Shown here: positions 9,361 to 21,700 of the stretch, piece by piece
Numbering within the stretch: the stretch's first letter is position 1
How the letters are laid out: every line of letters starts with the position of its first letter
Assembly: GCA_029204225.1 (NCBI GenBank)
Contig: CM055095.1
Span: 20,763,348 to 20,827,347 of the forward strand
Length of the DNA stretch: 64,000 nt
Direction: 5' to 3'
Source of the DNA: Diphasiastrum complanatum
Taxonomy: Eukaryota; Streptophyta; Lycopodiopsida; Lycopodiales; Lycopodiaceae
The notes under the pieces: generated by a model
Databases searched by the model: none
Told to the model about the DNA's origin: nothing
Seen by the model: the letters and a program-made list of their open reading frames with translations, nothing else
Position numbers and translations under genes: made by a program

Positions 9361-11759
9361 GCTTTGTACCAATTTATCCTTCCTTCAGCATCATACTTCG
9401 CCTTGAATATCCATTTGCATGAAATCGGATTTTTGTCCTTTGGCAGCTCAGTGACTGTCCACATTTGATTCTCCATCAGAGAATCGAATTCTGTGTCCAT
9501 AGTTGCTTTCCAATGTTCAACATCAGGCATAGACATTGCCTCTGAAACTGTATTTGGTTCCTGCACAAAGTAACAAGCTACATCATTTATAAATCTTGAT
9601 CGAGGCTGTCTGGGTCGGAGGCTGTCTGGGTCGATTTGACCTCCTTGGTTGAATTTCGACCCTCTGCTGATCAGACTCATTTTGAGAGTTAGTATCGACT
9701 TCTAGGTTCTCAACCCTAGGGTCAAAATTTGGCTATTCAGCCCTTGGGTCGGATTTTGGCTGTTCGACCCTTGGGTCAAAATTTTTTGTAGCTTTCCCCT
9801 TGGGGTCAAAAAATTTTTCCTCCAAAAAAATGGCATTTCTGCTCATGAATGTCTTTTCTATGTCTAGATTGTAGAGCTTGTATGCCATGTGATTAGGAGA
9901 GTAGCCAATAAAAATCGATCTTCTACTTGTGTTGACCAACTTCTTCCTGAGATGTTCAGAGATTTGTGCATAAGCAATGCATCCAAAGACTCTACTATTT
10001 TTGAGTGATGGTTTTGATCATGTCCACACCTCATAAGGTGTCTTGCCATTCAAGGTTTGGTGATGGATCGATTTTGCAAATAGGCTATTGTAGCAACAGC
10101 TTCTGCCCAAAACTTCTTTGGAAGAGAGGCATGGGCTAGCATGCTCTTGACACTTTCAATGAGTGTCTAATTCTTCCTTTTAGCTACACCATTGGACTAA
10201 GGTGAGTAGCTGGTTGTGAATTGTTGTTGTATTCCGTTGACCTTGCAAAATTCTTTAAATTATGTGGAGATAAATTCTCCCCCTCCATCTAAACGTAGAG
10301 ATTTGATTTTTCTCTGGGTCGAATTTTCTGCTGATGCCTTGAATTGTTTGAAGGACTTGAATGTTTTTGGATTTGCTCTTCAGAAAATAGGTAGCAGTCC
10401 TCCGAGAGAAGTTGTCAATGAAAATCAGGAAATAAAAGAGCTCTCCCATGTGGAAGCAGTCTGCATCGGGCCACAAATGTCACTATACACAAGATCTAGC
10501 AAGGCTTAATAAAAGGACTTCTAGCATGCTTGCTGATTATACAGCTTTCTCATGGACTTGCTAACAGAAGGCAGATCTTGTACTAGTCCTTGAGTTGAAA
10601 TTTGTTGAATACTATTGAAGTTCAAATGGCCTAATCTGAAATGCCAAAGGATACCCGATGATTCGGAAGTAGAAGTGTGAAGAGCTTGACTGTTGGAGGA
10701 GTAATAGTGGCTGAGTTTGTAAAGATTGCCACTCTTTTTTCCAAAAGCTAGAATTTTTCAAGATTTGTCAAGTATTGTGCAGCCGTTTGCATCGAATTTG
10801 ATTTTCCGACCTAAATTAGTGATTTCGCTAACTGAGAGCAAAATTCTTGGTCAGATTTGGTACGTGGAGAATGTTGGAGAGCAATTGACTTTACCTTTCT
10901 GAAATTCAACCCTGATTGTTCCTTCATGCTGGATCGAATGTGATGAGTTGTCTCCAAGTTGTACAACTTGAGAATGTGTGAAAGGTTTATAGTCTTTGGA
11001 CCAGTCATGATGGTGAGTCATGTGTTGTGTTGGTCCTGAATTAAGATACCAGGAATCAATATCCTATTGTTCTCCAATCTTGGTCATAAAAGCTACTGTA
11101 TCTTCCTCTTGTTGTTGGGTCGAAAAACTGGTTGAAGCAGAATTTGCTTGTTGTTGGAACTGCTTCTTCTTCTCATTGTTAAATATTATAGTTCCAAAGT
11201 CTTTGATTTCAGGCCTAATTCTCTTGCAGTATCTGCAAAATAATTTCTATTGGAAGGATAAAGAGTTGGAATTCGACCTAGAGCCAAAACTCGACCCAGA
11301 GCCAAAATTCGACCTTGAGTCAAAATTTGACCAACTTGGAAGTAACATCTCTGATATCATGCAGGGTTGTTATTATGTCCCATGCTTCCTTGGCTATATG
11401 AGGATTTCGTATGTGAATTATTTGTGTATTCTTGATATTGTAATCATGTCAAATGCCTTGCCATCTCTTAGTCTCTATTTGGTGATAATGGCTGGATCAC
11501 CTTTTGGCTTGACTTATGTGCCATCAATAACGTTCCATAGTTCCTTGGCTAATAGCGTGACCTTCATTTTGAATTTCTAGATATGGTAGTTCCCTCCATC
11601 GAGTCTCTCGCTTAGAGAAGATGGATCCATTCTGGGTAAGTGAGATGGTTGGTAGTAATAACGATTTCAGAATACTGTTGGTTGCGTGCTTGCTAGAACG
11701 TTGTCTTGATAGAAACAAGACTAATAATCTGCAATGAGGAACGGATTACTAAGAAGCCC
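9361..11759 (-). pseudogene. Copia gag-protease-integrase-RT remnant (element E)
   Basis: Minus-strand order from high to low coordinates is normal copia. Gag lies at about 11718-11200, with a CRYC-type knuckle near 11230. A protease with an Asn in place of the catalytic Asp lies near 11040. Integrase covers about 10950-9733 (FIDNFSRRTATYFLKSKSK, then GYSPNHMAYKLYN). RT starts at about 9600 (HWKATMDTEFDSLMENQMW, then ISCKWIFKAKYDAEGRINWY) and is cut at 9361. Many stops and frameshifts are present. The central part contains a locally expanded repeat of GACCC-type words (about 9640-9810 and 11270-11335), also seen in this family's LTRs. No RNase H is left. Confidence 0.8.
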
Positions 11760-11771
11760 ACTCTGATACCA
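11760..11771 (-). other. Primer-binding site of copia element E
   Basis: Plus strand actctgatacca, the complement of TGGTATCAGAGT, one base from canonical. It abuts the LTR starting at 11772. Confidence 0.8.
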
Positions 11772-12360
11772 TGTCAAAAATCAGTGGGCATGAGCAAAAG
11801 CTGGGAGCGAGCTAGATGCATGGATCGTAAGTGCCACAATTAGCAACAAAATATTCAAACGAAGGATTCATACAAATGCACAATAGAACAATAACATTAG
11901 TAGGACAAATTGCACTCTAAATATTATCAACAATGAGTACATTGGCATGACGCTATAACTTCAGCTTGTTGATCATGATAACGCTAATACAGATTGATAA
12001 ATTATCAGACTCAAAATATCAGAAAACGTTTTCTGATGAAGATTCTAAGTTTGATATACTAAAAATATCTACAACTGAATTTTCTATAGTTATTACAACC
12101 ATCTTTATGCCATAAATGCATGTGCAAAGTTAGCGGACATCAATGTAAAGTCGTTGGGTCGGATTTCTAACCGACAATATTGAAAAATTACATAGGGTCA
12201 AATTTTGTACAAAGGGTCGAGAAATATAAACTAGGTCAAAAAGTATGTTGAGGGTCGAATTTCTGGGGTCAGAAAATTAGACCCGATCACATCCGATCCA
12301 GGGCCGACACGCCCAGATAATTTAGTGAAGGGTCAAAAAAAATCCGAACCCACCCAGGGT
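11772..12360 (-). repeat. 5' LTR of copia E (LTR family C), truncated
   Basis: Starts TGTCAAAAATCAGTGGGC and matches 16228-16907 and, inverted, 38242-38938. Family hallmarks are repeated GGGTCGAAAA/GGGTCAAAAA words in U3 (about 12200-12360). The far end, expected to finish ...TCCAACA, is missing: homology stops at 12360 at a junction with gypsy sequence. Confidence 0.85.
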
Positions 12361-12475
12361 ACAAACTGGCCTTGAAATGGAATTAAATCACGGCGTGACG
12401 AACAATTTCGAATATCGGAGGGCCGGTCTACCATATTAGGACTATTCCTGTCCTTAGCTGAATATGGCCATAACA
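12361..12475 (-). repeat. Truncated gypsy 3' LTR
   Basis: Ends ggccataaca next to a gypsy pol remnant, equivalent to catggacataaca in the other copies. Only the pol-proximal ~115 bp remain. It is joined directly to the truncated copia LTR at 12360, indicating a deletion junction. Confidence 0.6.
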
Positions 12476-13080
12476 TTCTTTCCCCTCTTAAACTAGTTCT
12501 GTCCTCAGAACGGGAAAAAGAAGACATGAAATTCATCCTTATGCTTTCAAATTTTAACTAGGAATGATTATCTTTAGTTGGATCTTTCATTTTGAATAAG
12601 TACTCAGAGACGCAACAGCTCACAATTTCTTGACTCTACACAGGAGAGGCTTACTCAAACTCAAAGATACACTAAGTAATAAATATTCCAAATGGGCTAA
12701 TATTTTCCAATTAAAAGTTCATTGTTTTGATAGTCTAAAAATTATCCATAATTTCTTGTAGATAATAGTGTTTTTTGGTACAAATGTTCTTAGAATATTC
12801 AAATATTCTAAAATACAACAATTCAATCAACTAAATTCGCTAGGAGATCCATTCAAGTTTTAGAAAATTATAACTCAATCTGGAGTACTACAGTTACTCT
12901 AACACGTTATTAGCCTGATTTCTAGCATCACATGAAAGAAATCAATAATCCATCTGAATCTCAATAGATTTAACTGTCTCCTATAATCTGGAGATGTAGG
13001 TTGAACTTGTACACAAACACAAATAGCCTACCATATGTAGTAGAATACCATCCTTGGGAGGAGTGTCTATGATGGTGATT
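12476..13080 (-). pseudogene. Ty3/gypsy pol 3' remnant
   Basis: Collinear with 1427-2100: shared blocks include the stretch after cataacattctt, the aagtactcagaga block, and the block with gactgtctcctat...ctggagat. No open frame. Upstream homology fades at about 13080. Confidence 0.6.
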
Positions 13081-13756
13081 AATTATGTGATCTACATACT
13101 ACATTAGATCCTAACAGGATTTTAACAATTATTCAAAAAAATCCTTTTACTTTAATTCCAGGGAGAATACATGCTCCAAAGTTAAAATATTAACAAACAC
13201 ATTACCAGAAAAAAAAAATTTCTCAAACCGGATACTGTTGAAAACTAATGAAAAACCAATAACTTGTCGTCAATCCTAAATCTATGAAAACCAATTCATA
13301 GATAATCAGTTAAGATAGCAAATTTGTTTTTTCACACACTTCCTGGGTTGTGATCTTGAGAACTGAAATTTTTATTCTCAATTGTTTGATTTAAGTAGAT
13401 TTTCCAAAATCTTTCTCTTAAACCCATATATAGGTTTCACTCATGGTTACCAACTATTAGGCTTACCCGTTTTTCATGCGATTACTGGAAGAGTGAATTT
13501 AGAGTAACCAGTGAATAAATATCCACTCTCATCTCGCATGTGAACCAAGACAAGGCCCACCTAATCACACGGGGCCTTGGCATTTTGTGAGTGAATTTTT
13601 TGCGAGCTTCTTTCTTGCCATCATTCAACAAAAAGATAGCACATGGTGTGCCACCCTTTTTATGCTACTACTTCAATGTTTATTATTAAAAATGTGGTTT
13701 GGTACATAGTTACAGATCCCACTAAGTAAACAAAAATTCAAATTAATTTTTTTTTT
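13081..13756. other. Unassigned, AT-rich
   Basis: No gene, LTR or repeat recognised on either strand. Ends in an A/T run at the start of the palindrome cluster. Confidence 0.5.
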
Positions 13757-14240
13757 TGTAGCCAACCCAGATAGCACGCCGGAAAAAAAAAAAAAAAAAT
13801 TTTGTGTGCAGCCAACCCAGATAGCACATCAGCGTGCTATCTGGGTTGGCTGCAAAAAAAAAAAAATTCTCATTTCATATAGCACACCGACGTGCTATCT
13901 TGGTTGGTTGCAAAAGAAATTTCTCATTCCATATAGCACACCGGCGTGCTATCTTTAAAGGCTGTAAATTTTTGTTTTAGTTGTTTTACTTAGCACGTCG
14001 GCTTACTATGTTGGGAATATATTAAGAAATAATGGTTTTACTCAAAATTTGATTCTCAAATGTGTCAAAATAGTTTTTCTATTTTATAATTTATTTGGCT
14101 AGCTCACCGGCATGCTAGCCGAATCAGCTCCAACATGAAATTTATTTTTTCAAAAAGTTCTTCAAAAAAACTTCATGTTTTTGAAATAAAAAATCTGTAG
14201 ACTAACACGCCGGCATGCTAACTTTTACAACTTCAAGGAC
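13757..14240. repeat. Cluster of palindromic tagcac-gccggc-gtgcta units
   Basis: At least six hairpin-forming units built on AGCAC(G/A)CCGGCGTGCTA occur at about 13770, 13808-13853, 13878-13902, 13935-13956, 14098-14123 and 14203-14223. The best one has perfect 20-bp arms (gcagccaacccagatagcac, 13808-13827, and its complement, 13834-13853) around a 6-base loop. The phrase gccaacccagatagcac is also repeated directly (about 13761 and 13811). A/T runs separate the units. No protein is coded. Confidence 0.85.
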
Positions 14241-16227
14241 AGTTTTTTTTATAAAAAAAAAAAGTGAACCTGTATTTATAAAGTAACAAAATATTTTGTG
14301 ATGGACCTATTTAGAATATGATAGATAGTCAAATTTTTAAGTATGCATCAAACCATCATTCTTGTTCTTAAAAAATTATGTAGTGGCATAGAAAAAGTAG
14401 CACACCATGTGCTATCATTTTGTTGGAGCATCTCATGGAAGAAATTCGCAAAAAATTTACTCGTAGAATGTCAAAACCCAATCACACGTGTGAACTCATA
14501 TACATAAGAAAAATAACATTTTACACACAAAAACTCAGTATATCACCACCAAGATGCAAGAAATCGATGTAGAAACCAAAATAGATATCTTCCATAAGAA
14601 TGAATGAGAGAGATGAATTTATCCCACACTTGTACGCCTATTTGGATGATCTTGCCTAACATCATCAACTTATGGAAGTTTTTAGAAACGTCTCCAAAAA
14701 GCTAGATAACTTGACTAGGCTCAATGTATCTCTACTAACCAATAAGAGTAGGTCCAAATTCGACCTATTCCGCCTATATACTTGATAAAAATAGTAGATC
14801 CACTATTCTTAAGTGTTATTAACTTTATAACGTCTATCTCTAAGTTGAAAAATTCACTTTGGGTTCCAAATTGCCAAATTAGACAACTTACTGCCGATCA
14901 ACATTTTTTTTGACTTAGGAAATTGCCAAAATAAAAACCCTAGAAAGTTGATTGACATAAATGCCAAAGAATGTCGATTGGTATGAATGTCAACAAATGT
15001 TGAATCAAGTACCAAATTCCCATTTGGAAAAACTGTGAAATGCTGACTTTGATCAGTCAATGAAAATGCCAATTGACGTTTTCAAGGTGCCACTCAAAGT
15101 GGAGCTCTTCCTCTCATGAGTCTTTTTCTTTTGAAGAATACCTTTGAACTCAAGATCATTTGCAAGCAATGAACAGAAATACAATGATCATGATTCAATG
15201 AACTGACAGTGGAACTCAAGTATGATCTTCAACAACTATGTTAGACATCTACTACTGCTTGTATAAGGTATAGTAAGTCCGAGATAGTACATGGTGTATT
15301 AATCTATCATCTTTTGTTTCATGTACTTTAACCTAGTGGCTATCATAAATCACCAGGCACTTTGTGATTTCTACTTATACATGTACAAAGTCAGAGCGAG
15401 AGCTAATGAAGCTGCAAAAGAATGTCTAAATGATCATAAGATGGTCACATATGGAATGTAATGCATGACTATTTGAGCATGAGAATAAAGACACGACATA
15501 CAAATCCATCGAGCAAGTAGAGACATATCAAATTAAGCATTAATTGTCTATGCAACACTCTTGGCCATCTCAGTCTTGTCGTATCAATTTTCATAATGAT
15601 GTGAGAAGTCTGCACATCACCTAAATGATTTGAATCAATGTATATTGTAAATCCATGACCATCGATTTTTACCAATCCACATATTGTGTGAAGATTTCAA
15701 CTAAAGGATCATAACCTCTCATACCGATGTTACTTTCCTATGTTAGAAAGCCCTTACCTAATTGGCTCTCCATAGTGAAAACAAAGAATAATGTGAAAGT
15801 ACAATATAAGAAACAAAGGCTTGCTCATCCAACTTCTGACTATATACAATGCTTTCCCATGAAATAGATAAAATGCTATGAAATAAAAAGATGATGCGCA
15901 CAATGGTTTTTTGCACAAGCTAATTGTCAATAGATTTCAAAAAACAAGAAAGACTACACATTGATCATCCAAGATAGTAAGCTTCAGAATCTCTCAATCT
16001 TTGACTCACATTGATATGTGCCACTAGACTAATCACTCATTTCTCTCACACTTTTTTTTTTTTCAGTTATTCTTTTGAATGAGTTATATTTTTTATTTGA
16101 AATATGGCTAAGAACTCTAGCCTAACAAGGTTTTGAAAAGTCACCCCTCTTCTCTCAAATCTTTTATGGGAGACTACCTTTTCAAAAGCATACTCAATTT
16201 CATTCTCAAATCTCCTTATGAGCACAT
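14241..16227. other. Unassigned intergenic sequence
   Basis: I see no retroelement or gene motif. Short ORFs (14854-15072, 15469-15675) have no family resemblance. The left flank of the copia C LTR ends cacat at 16223-16227. Confidence 0.5.
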
Positions 16228-16907
16228 TGTCGGAAATCAGTGGGTATGAGCGGAAGCTAAGAGCGAGCTAGATGCGTGGATCGGAAGTGCCACAATTAGC
16301 AGCAAAATAATCCGAACGACGGATTCATACAAATGCGCAATAGAACAATAATAGCAGTGGGAAAAATTGCACTCTGATTATTATCAACAATGAATACAAT
16401 GGCATGAAGTTATAACTTCAGCTTGTTGAGCGTGATAACGTTGATATTGATTAATGAAATTATCAGTCTCGGAATATCAGAAAAAGTTTTCTGATGAAGA
16501 TTCTAACTTTGATATACTAAAAATATCTACAACTGGATTTTCTACAATTATCACAATCGCCTTTATGCCATAAATGCATGTACAAAGTTGGCGGACATCA
16601 ATGCAAAGTCGTTGGGTTGGATTTCTAATCGATAGTATCGAATAATTACATAGGGTCAGGTTTTATACAAAGGGTCAAAAAATATACACTGGGTCAAAAA
16701 ATATGCCGCGGGTCAAATTTTTGGGGTCGGAAAAATTAGACCCAATTTGATCCAATCTAGGGTCACATGCCCAGATAATTTAGTGTAGGGTCGAAAAAAA
16801 TCTGAATCTATTCGACCCAACCCAGGGTCGAAAAGTTTTCTATTTTGAACGGCTTTTCAAGATGTTCATTAACAAAAGGATTTAAGACTGGGCATTGAAA
16901 TCCAACA
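16228..16907 (-). repeat. 3' LTR of copia C (LTR family C)
   Basis: Plus strand begins TGTCGGAAATCAGTGGG and ends AAATCCAACA. It is 680 bp, versus 697 bp for the inverted copy at 38242-38938. U3 shows repeated gggtca/gggtcg words. It is followed by ctcctccttaatg, the complement of the polypurine tract. Confidence 0.9.
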
Positions 16908-17001
16908 CTCCTCCTTAATGTGGATCTTGGAAAGTTTTGATCTTCAGATTTAACATGTCGTTGAATGGTGCTCCTTTGATAGGGCCTTTGTGAGGTAATC
17001 T
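16908..17001 (-). pseudogene. Copia C pol C-terminal end and polypurine tract
   Basis: Matches the complement of 38153-38241: the coding end corresponding to LNLKIKTFQDPH and the purine tract cattaaggaggag. Cut at 17001 by the gypsy LTR, which shows the gypsy inserted into this element. Confidence 0.85.
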
Positions 17002-17488
17002 TGTTAGGATTACCAAGTGAAAATCTTGCCAATCCTATCACATGCAAACCAAAAGGACACCTGTGGAGCATGAACCACCCAACCAGTATGTAGAGATTAG
17101 TCAATACCCTAACCAATCCACCCCCAAGCCATAGTGAAGAACACAAGAGAGGAGAGGAGAAACTGGCTCAAGAATCCAAATTCACAATAGGAGGATGGGC
17201 GAGTTTCCAATGGATATATTCTCTCCAAGAGAGAGACAATATTCCCCCTAGGAACCCCATGCAACCTAAATTGAGCTATTGACCTCCTATTCTTGCATTA
17301 TAACAGTCTTCACCATGCATGAGCTCCTATGTCCAATTATAGGTCTGGGCCCTCATATGATTATTAATTACTTGATACGACCACAACCGGAATGACGTAG
17401 CATAACTAATAATCACATACAACTGGAGTGACTGGCTATCCACGTCAGGAATTATTCCGACTCCCTTGTATAGGACATGGACATAACA
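17002..17488 (-). repeat. Gypsy 3' LTR, minus strand
   Basis: 487 bp, begins TGTTAGGATTACC and ends catggacataaca; its inverted relative is 43062-43550. It is followed by the chromodomain frame, identifying it as a 3' LTR. No paired LTR survives nearby. Confidence 0.88.
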
Positions 17489-18080
17489 TTCTCCCCCCCT
17501 TGAACCACTTCTATCTCTAGAAGTGAAACCTAGGGAAATTCTTATTTATGCTTTCGACCCTTTCCCACGAATCATCATCCTCAGTCCGTCCCTTCCACCT
17601 GATCAAGCACTCAGAGATAGAACGATTTCTCAACTGTTTATCTTTGGTTTTGATTACTTTTTTAGGTTCCAAAGGAACACTAAGCGATAAGTCCTCCAAA
17701 TGGGTAAGACCTTCTTCTGAACCAACTATGTCAACTTTATGTAAACTTAATTTTAGACGACTTGCATGAAACACAGGGTGAGCTGTAGACTTGATATGAA
17801 GATCTAGTTTGTAAGCTAAAGAACCAATTTTCTTTATAATCCGAAACGGTCCACAATATCTCGTAGATAATTTATAATGCTTCTCGTACGCATAGTCTTA
17901 GAATCTTTAGGTATTCTAAGATATACCCAGTCATCAACTTTAAAATCTCTAAGAGACCTCTTAAGATCGGCATAATACTTAGCTCTATCTTGAGCACTCC
18001 GGATATAATCACGAGCCACTTGTAACATTTCACACATATCATGCAAGAAATCTGCAACTTTCTGAATCTTTTCTGAGACA
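17489..18080 (-). pseudogene. Ty3/gypsy integrase C-terminus and chromodomain
   Basis: The best-preserved gypsy coding piece. From high to low coordinates: the integrase C-terminal region (MHDMCEMLQVARDYIRSAQD, then KYYADLKRSLRDFKVDDWVY), a degraded middle, HASRLKLSLHKVDIVG, and a chromodomain ending with ECLIRWKGRTEDDDSWE. This is the layout of plant chromoviruses (the Tekay/Del lineage fits, but the lineage is an inference). The 17517-17774 segment is open. The 5' end is lost at about 18080, where copia D's LTR takes over. Confidence 0.88.
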
Positions 18081-18918
18081 AAGCTGAACGCAATAAAAGA
18101 TAGTATTGACTCAAAATGAAATAGAAGTAAATGAGTACCGTAAGTTGCAAATCAAAGTCGCGTACTCTATGCTATCTCTGAGCAGCTAAAATGAAAGTCT
18201 GAATTAAGCGCAATGCTAATAAGAAATAGAGCAATAGCAATCTCTAAAACAACTCTAAGAAGTCAGCTAGAATGCTCAAGAGTATTCAAGCTCACAGGCT
18301 TGAGAGAGAGAGAGAGAGCTATTTATTCAAATGCTTCTGATAATCTTGACTTCAAATCATAAAAATGTATGAATATGGACAACTATTTATACTAAGAGAT
18401 TAGGTTGTCAATTGTGATCGCCAGTTGGCTGGTGATCAGCTGGCATCCATCCGATACTTGTCATTGATTGTTGATAAGTGATGAAATTGGCTGTAAAAGT
18501 TCTGTTTGCATAAATGAACCAAAACTGTAGCTCTGCAGAAATGAACTAGAACAATTACAGACGACACTGTCAGGTTTTTCGTGAAAAATACGAAAAAGAA
18601 AAAGGTGCCCTTAAATCTCATTTAGGATTGTCCCACACTTTGCCAGAGTCATTTCCTTAACATTTGAGGCTCTTTGGAAAAAGCGAAAAATGCGACACTC
18701 TGATTTTACACAAGATTTCTGTCAGGCGAAAAATGCGAAAAAAGAGAAGCTACATTTTTCAATGGGAATCCTGACAGGCGAAAAAGGAGACACTATCGTA
18801 AAAACACTTGCAATTATGCAGACTGTGTTAACACATGGGAAAATCCGCAGAACTGGATAAACAATGGATGAAGATTAAAACCAATTAGTCGATTGGTAAG
18901 AAGGAGAATAATCCAACA
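18074..18918 (-). repeat. 3' LTR of copia D, truncated
   Basis: Collinear with 23409-24245, ending aatccaaca. The part equivalent to 23110-23408 (the U5/R end) is missing and is replaced by gypsy pol. Contains a short GA microsatellite (18303-18320), longer than in its partner. Confidence 0.88.
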
Positions 18919-20400
18919 GTCCCCCTTAATCTGAATCCTTGAATGCCTTGACCTTCAAACTTAGTTCTACATAGAATCTTTTATGTGACTCCAAACTTAA
19001 TGCTTTAGTAAAAACATCTGCTGTCATATCTTGCGTTCTACAGTATTGCAATCTGACCTCTTCGTTGAGAACTTTGCTTATGATGAAATGATACTTCAGT
19101 TCAATGTGCTTACTCCTGGAATGAGATCTAGGGTTCGTTGATAAAACGATGGCACTTTGATTATCACAAAATAATGTCGTCGGAGCATATTGATTCAGAT
19201 TGATATCTGAGAGTAAGTTTCTCAACCAAATTGCTTCCTTTTTAGCTTGAGAGGCTGTGATATACTCTTATTCAATGGAAGATAGAACTATCGAAGATTG
19301 CTTGTGATTGTTCCAGAAAACTGGGCCGTTGTTGAGAAAGAATGTAAATCCAAAAGTAGATTTACGAGTGTCTACATCTCCTGCACAACTTGCATATGTG
19401 AAAGCATTGAGTAAATTGAGTTTGTCGTTGCCGACTGCTCCATAACAAATGCAAAAGTCCATAGTTGGTCAAAGATTTCTCATGACTCTGATAAGAGCCA
19501 TCCAATGTGTTATACCAGCAAAAGCTATGTTTGTCATGACGTACATAAGAGATCCTATAATAGAATGGTAAAGATACTCACGCATCTGCTGCTTCTTATG
19601 AATTGTTTGGGGACACTGGTCCTTTGACAATTTGAGTCCTAGTTCCATTGATGAGAGAGCTAACTTGCTATTCAATAGATTGTATCTGACTAACATGTTG
19701 TAGATATACCTCTATTGTGTAATGTAGACCAACTTCTGTTTTCTGCCTAAGTGGATTTGTATACCAAGGCAGAAATGAGCTTCGCCCAGATCGGTCATGT
19801 CGAATTCGGATGATAGCATTGTCTTGGCTTCTTTTATCAGATCGATATTGTTGCTGAAAAGCAATGTATCATCCACGTACAAAGTGATAATGATAAAAGA
19901 CTGATGCACTGCTCTGAAGTAAACATTTGAATCTAAAGAGCTAGGTGTATAGCGTGATCAATAAGGAAAGTATTGATCCTTTGAAACCATGCTCGAGCAG
20001 ATTGCTTCAAGCCATAAAGTGCCTTATAGAGTTTACAAACATTGTGCTTACCCTCGATAATATAACCTTCAAGTTGCACCATGTAAATGTCTTCTTCGAT
20101 AACTCCATTGAGATATGTTATCTATACATCCATTTGATGTATTTCCAAATCTGTTGCAGCGACAAATGATAGCAAAAGTCGAATAGAAGAATGCTTGACT
20201 ACTGGACTGAAGATCTCAGTGTAATCAACGTTGTATACTTGAGAAAATTCTCTGGCTACAAGTCGTGCCTTTCTTCTGTTGATGTTTCCATCGCGTTGTA
20301 CTTGACTTTAAAAATCCATTTTCAATCAACTACGTTTATACTGGCAGGTAATTTGACAATCGTCCACATCTGGTTCTTGATAAGAGATAAATACTCTTTA
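18919..20400 (-). pseudogene. Copia D reverse transcriptase-RNase H
   Basis: RNase H: TRKSTFGFTFFLNNGPVFWN (19268-19462), [20 protein letters not shown] and SKHIELKYHFIISKVLN (18926-19225), then the DVFTKAL end. RT: the catalytic box LYVDDTLLFS (near 19880), DLGEAHFCLGIQIHLG (near 19770), and the upstream RT with fossil MWTIVKLPAN near 20350. The polypurine tract aagggggac precedes the LTR. Stops and frameshifts break it into several frames. Confidence 0.88.
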
Positions 20401-21700
20401 TTTATAGCTTCTTTTTAGAAATCTGAATCAGGCTGACTGAGTGTCTCTTGGATGGATGTCGGTTCTTGAACAAGATAAGCTGAAGACTCGTCGATGTACT
20501 GGTTAGGTGGTTTGCTGGTTCTTGAAGATCTTCTGGGTAGTACAGGAAGTTGATTATTTCCATCATACTGTAGTTGCTGATTTGCAACATCATCATCTTC
20601 TGATCCGTCGTTGAATTGTTGTTCGTCAAGAGTAGAGGTGTTTGGACCTTCAATAGGAATAATTGACTGAGGAACTGAAAAGTTCCAAGCGTCAGGAGAA
20701 TTTGATAGGTCAGCTACATGGAAATTGCCCTTTTCTTTGAGGTCTTGAAATTGATCTTCAATGAAGATGACATCCCAGCTAGTGAATATCTTCGACTTGA
20801 TGGGATCGAACAGCTTGTAGGCTTGATCTGAAGTAGTGTAGCTGATGAAAACACACTTGATACTCTGGAAGTTGAGTTTCTTCTTGAGATCACGAGGAAT
20901 CTGCGCAAAAGCAATACATCCAAAAACTCGTAAGTTTGATAAAGAAGGTTTGGTACCTATCCAAACTTTGAATGGTGTTTTGTCTGAGAGGTCTTTAGTA
21001 GAACATCTGTTCTGAATATAGGTTGCTTTTGAAACAGCTTCAGCCTAGAAGCACTTCGGAAGTGTCACATGTGATAACATGCACTTTGCCGATTCAATCA
21101 AGGTTCTGTTCTTTCTCTCAGCAAGACCATTTGATTGAGGCGAATAGGAAGTGATGTATTGTTGCTCAACGTCATTGTTAAGGCAGTAGTCGTTGAATGC
21201 ATTGGAGATGTATTCTCCCCCGTTATCTGACCTCAGTGCTTTGATTCATTTGCCAGTTTGATTTTCAACATGCTCTTTGAATTGTCTAAATTTGATGAAA
21301 GTATTTGATTTTTGTTTAATGAAATAAACGACTGTTCTTCTGGAGAATTCATCAATAAAGGTAATGAAATACTTTGCATCTAGTATTGAAGGAGTTTGCA
21401 TAGGTCCATATATATCTGTATGAACAACATCTAACAGATCTTTTGCTGCATGCATATGGTTTGATCTAAAAGGAATCATAGCCTGCTTTCCAAAGATGCA
21501 GCTATGACAGACATGGAGATCAACCTTACCAGAAGGATAGTTGAGATCAAAGACCATGGATTGTCTGGACATGTTCATAACAGATGCAGGATTCAAGTGT
21601 CCTAAGCGATGATGCCATAGTAATGCTTTATTGACTTGAACAGAGATTTTCAAGACTCGACTAGACTCAGAATAACAGTGTGCCAATCTATATAAGTAGC
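20401..21700 (-). pseudogene. Copia D integrase
   Basis: GAG-pre-integrase ALLWHHRLGHLNPASVMNMS and CHSCIFGKQ, then the integrase core: VVHTDIYGPM, FIDEFSRRTVVYFIK, the second Asp in LRSDNGGEYIS (near 21225) and Glu in SPQSNGLAERKNRTL (near 21120). The C-terminal part is readable to about 20700, followed by an acidic linker to RT. At least one stop lies after ENQTGK (21246), within the core. Confidence 0.88.

Noticed and set aside
10216-10509. Plus-strand ORF of 97 aa
   Set aside because: Shadow of the minus-strand copia integrase remnant.
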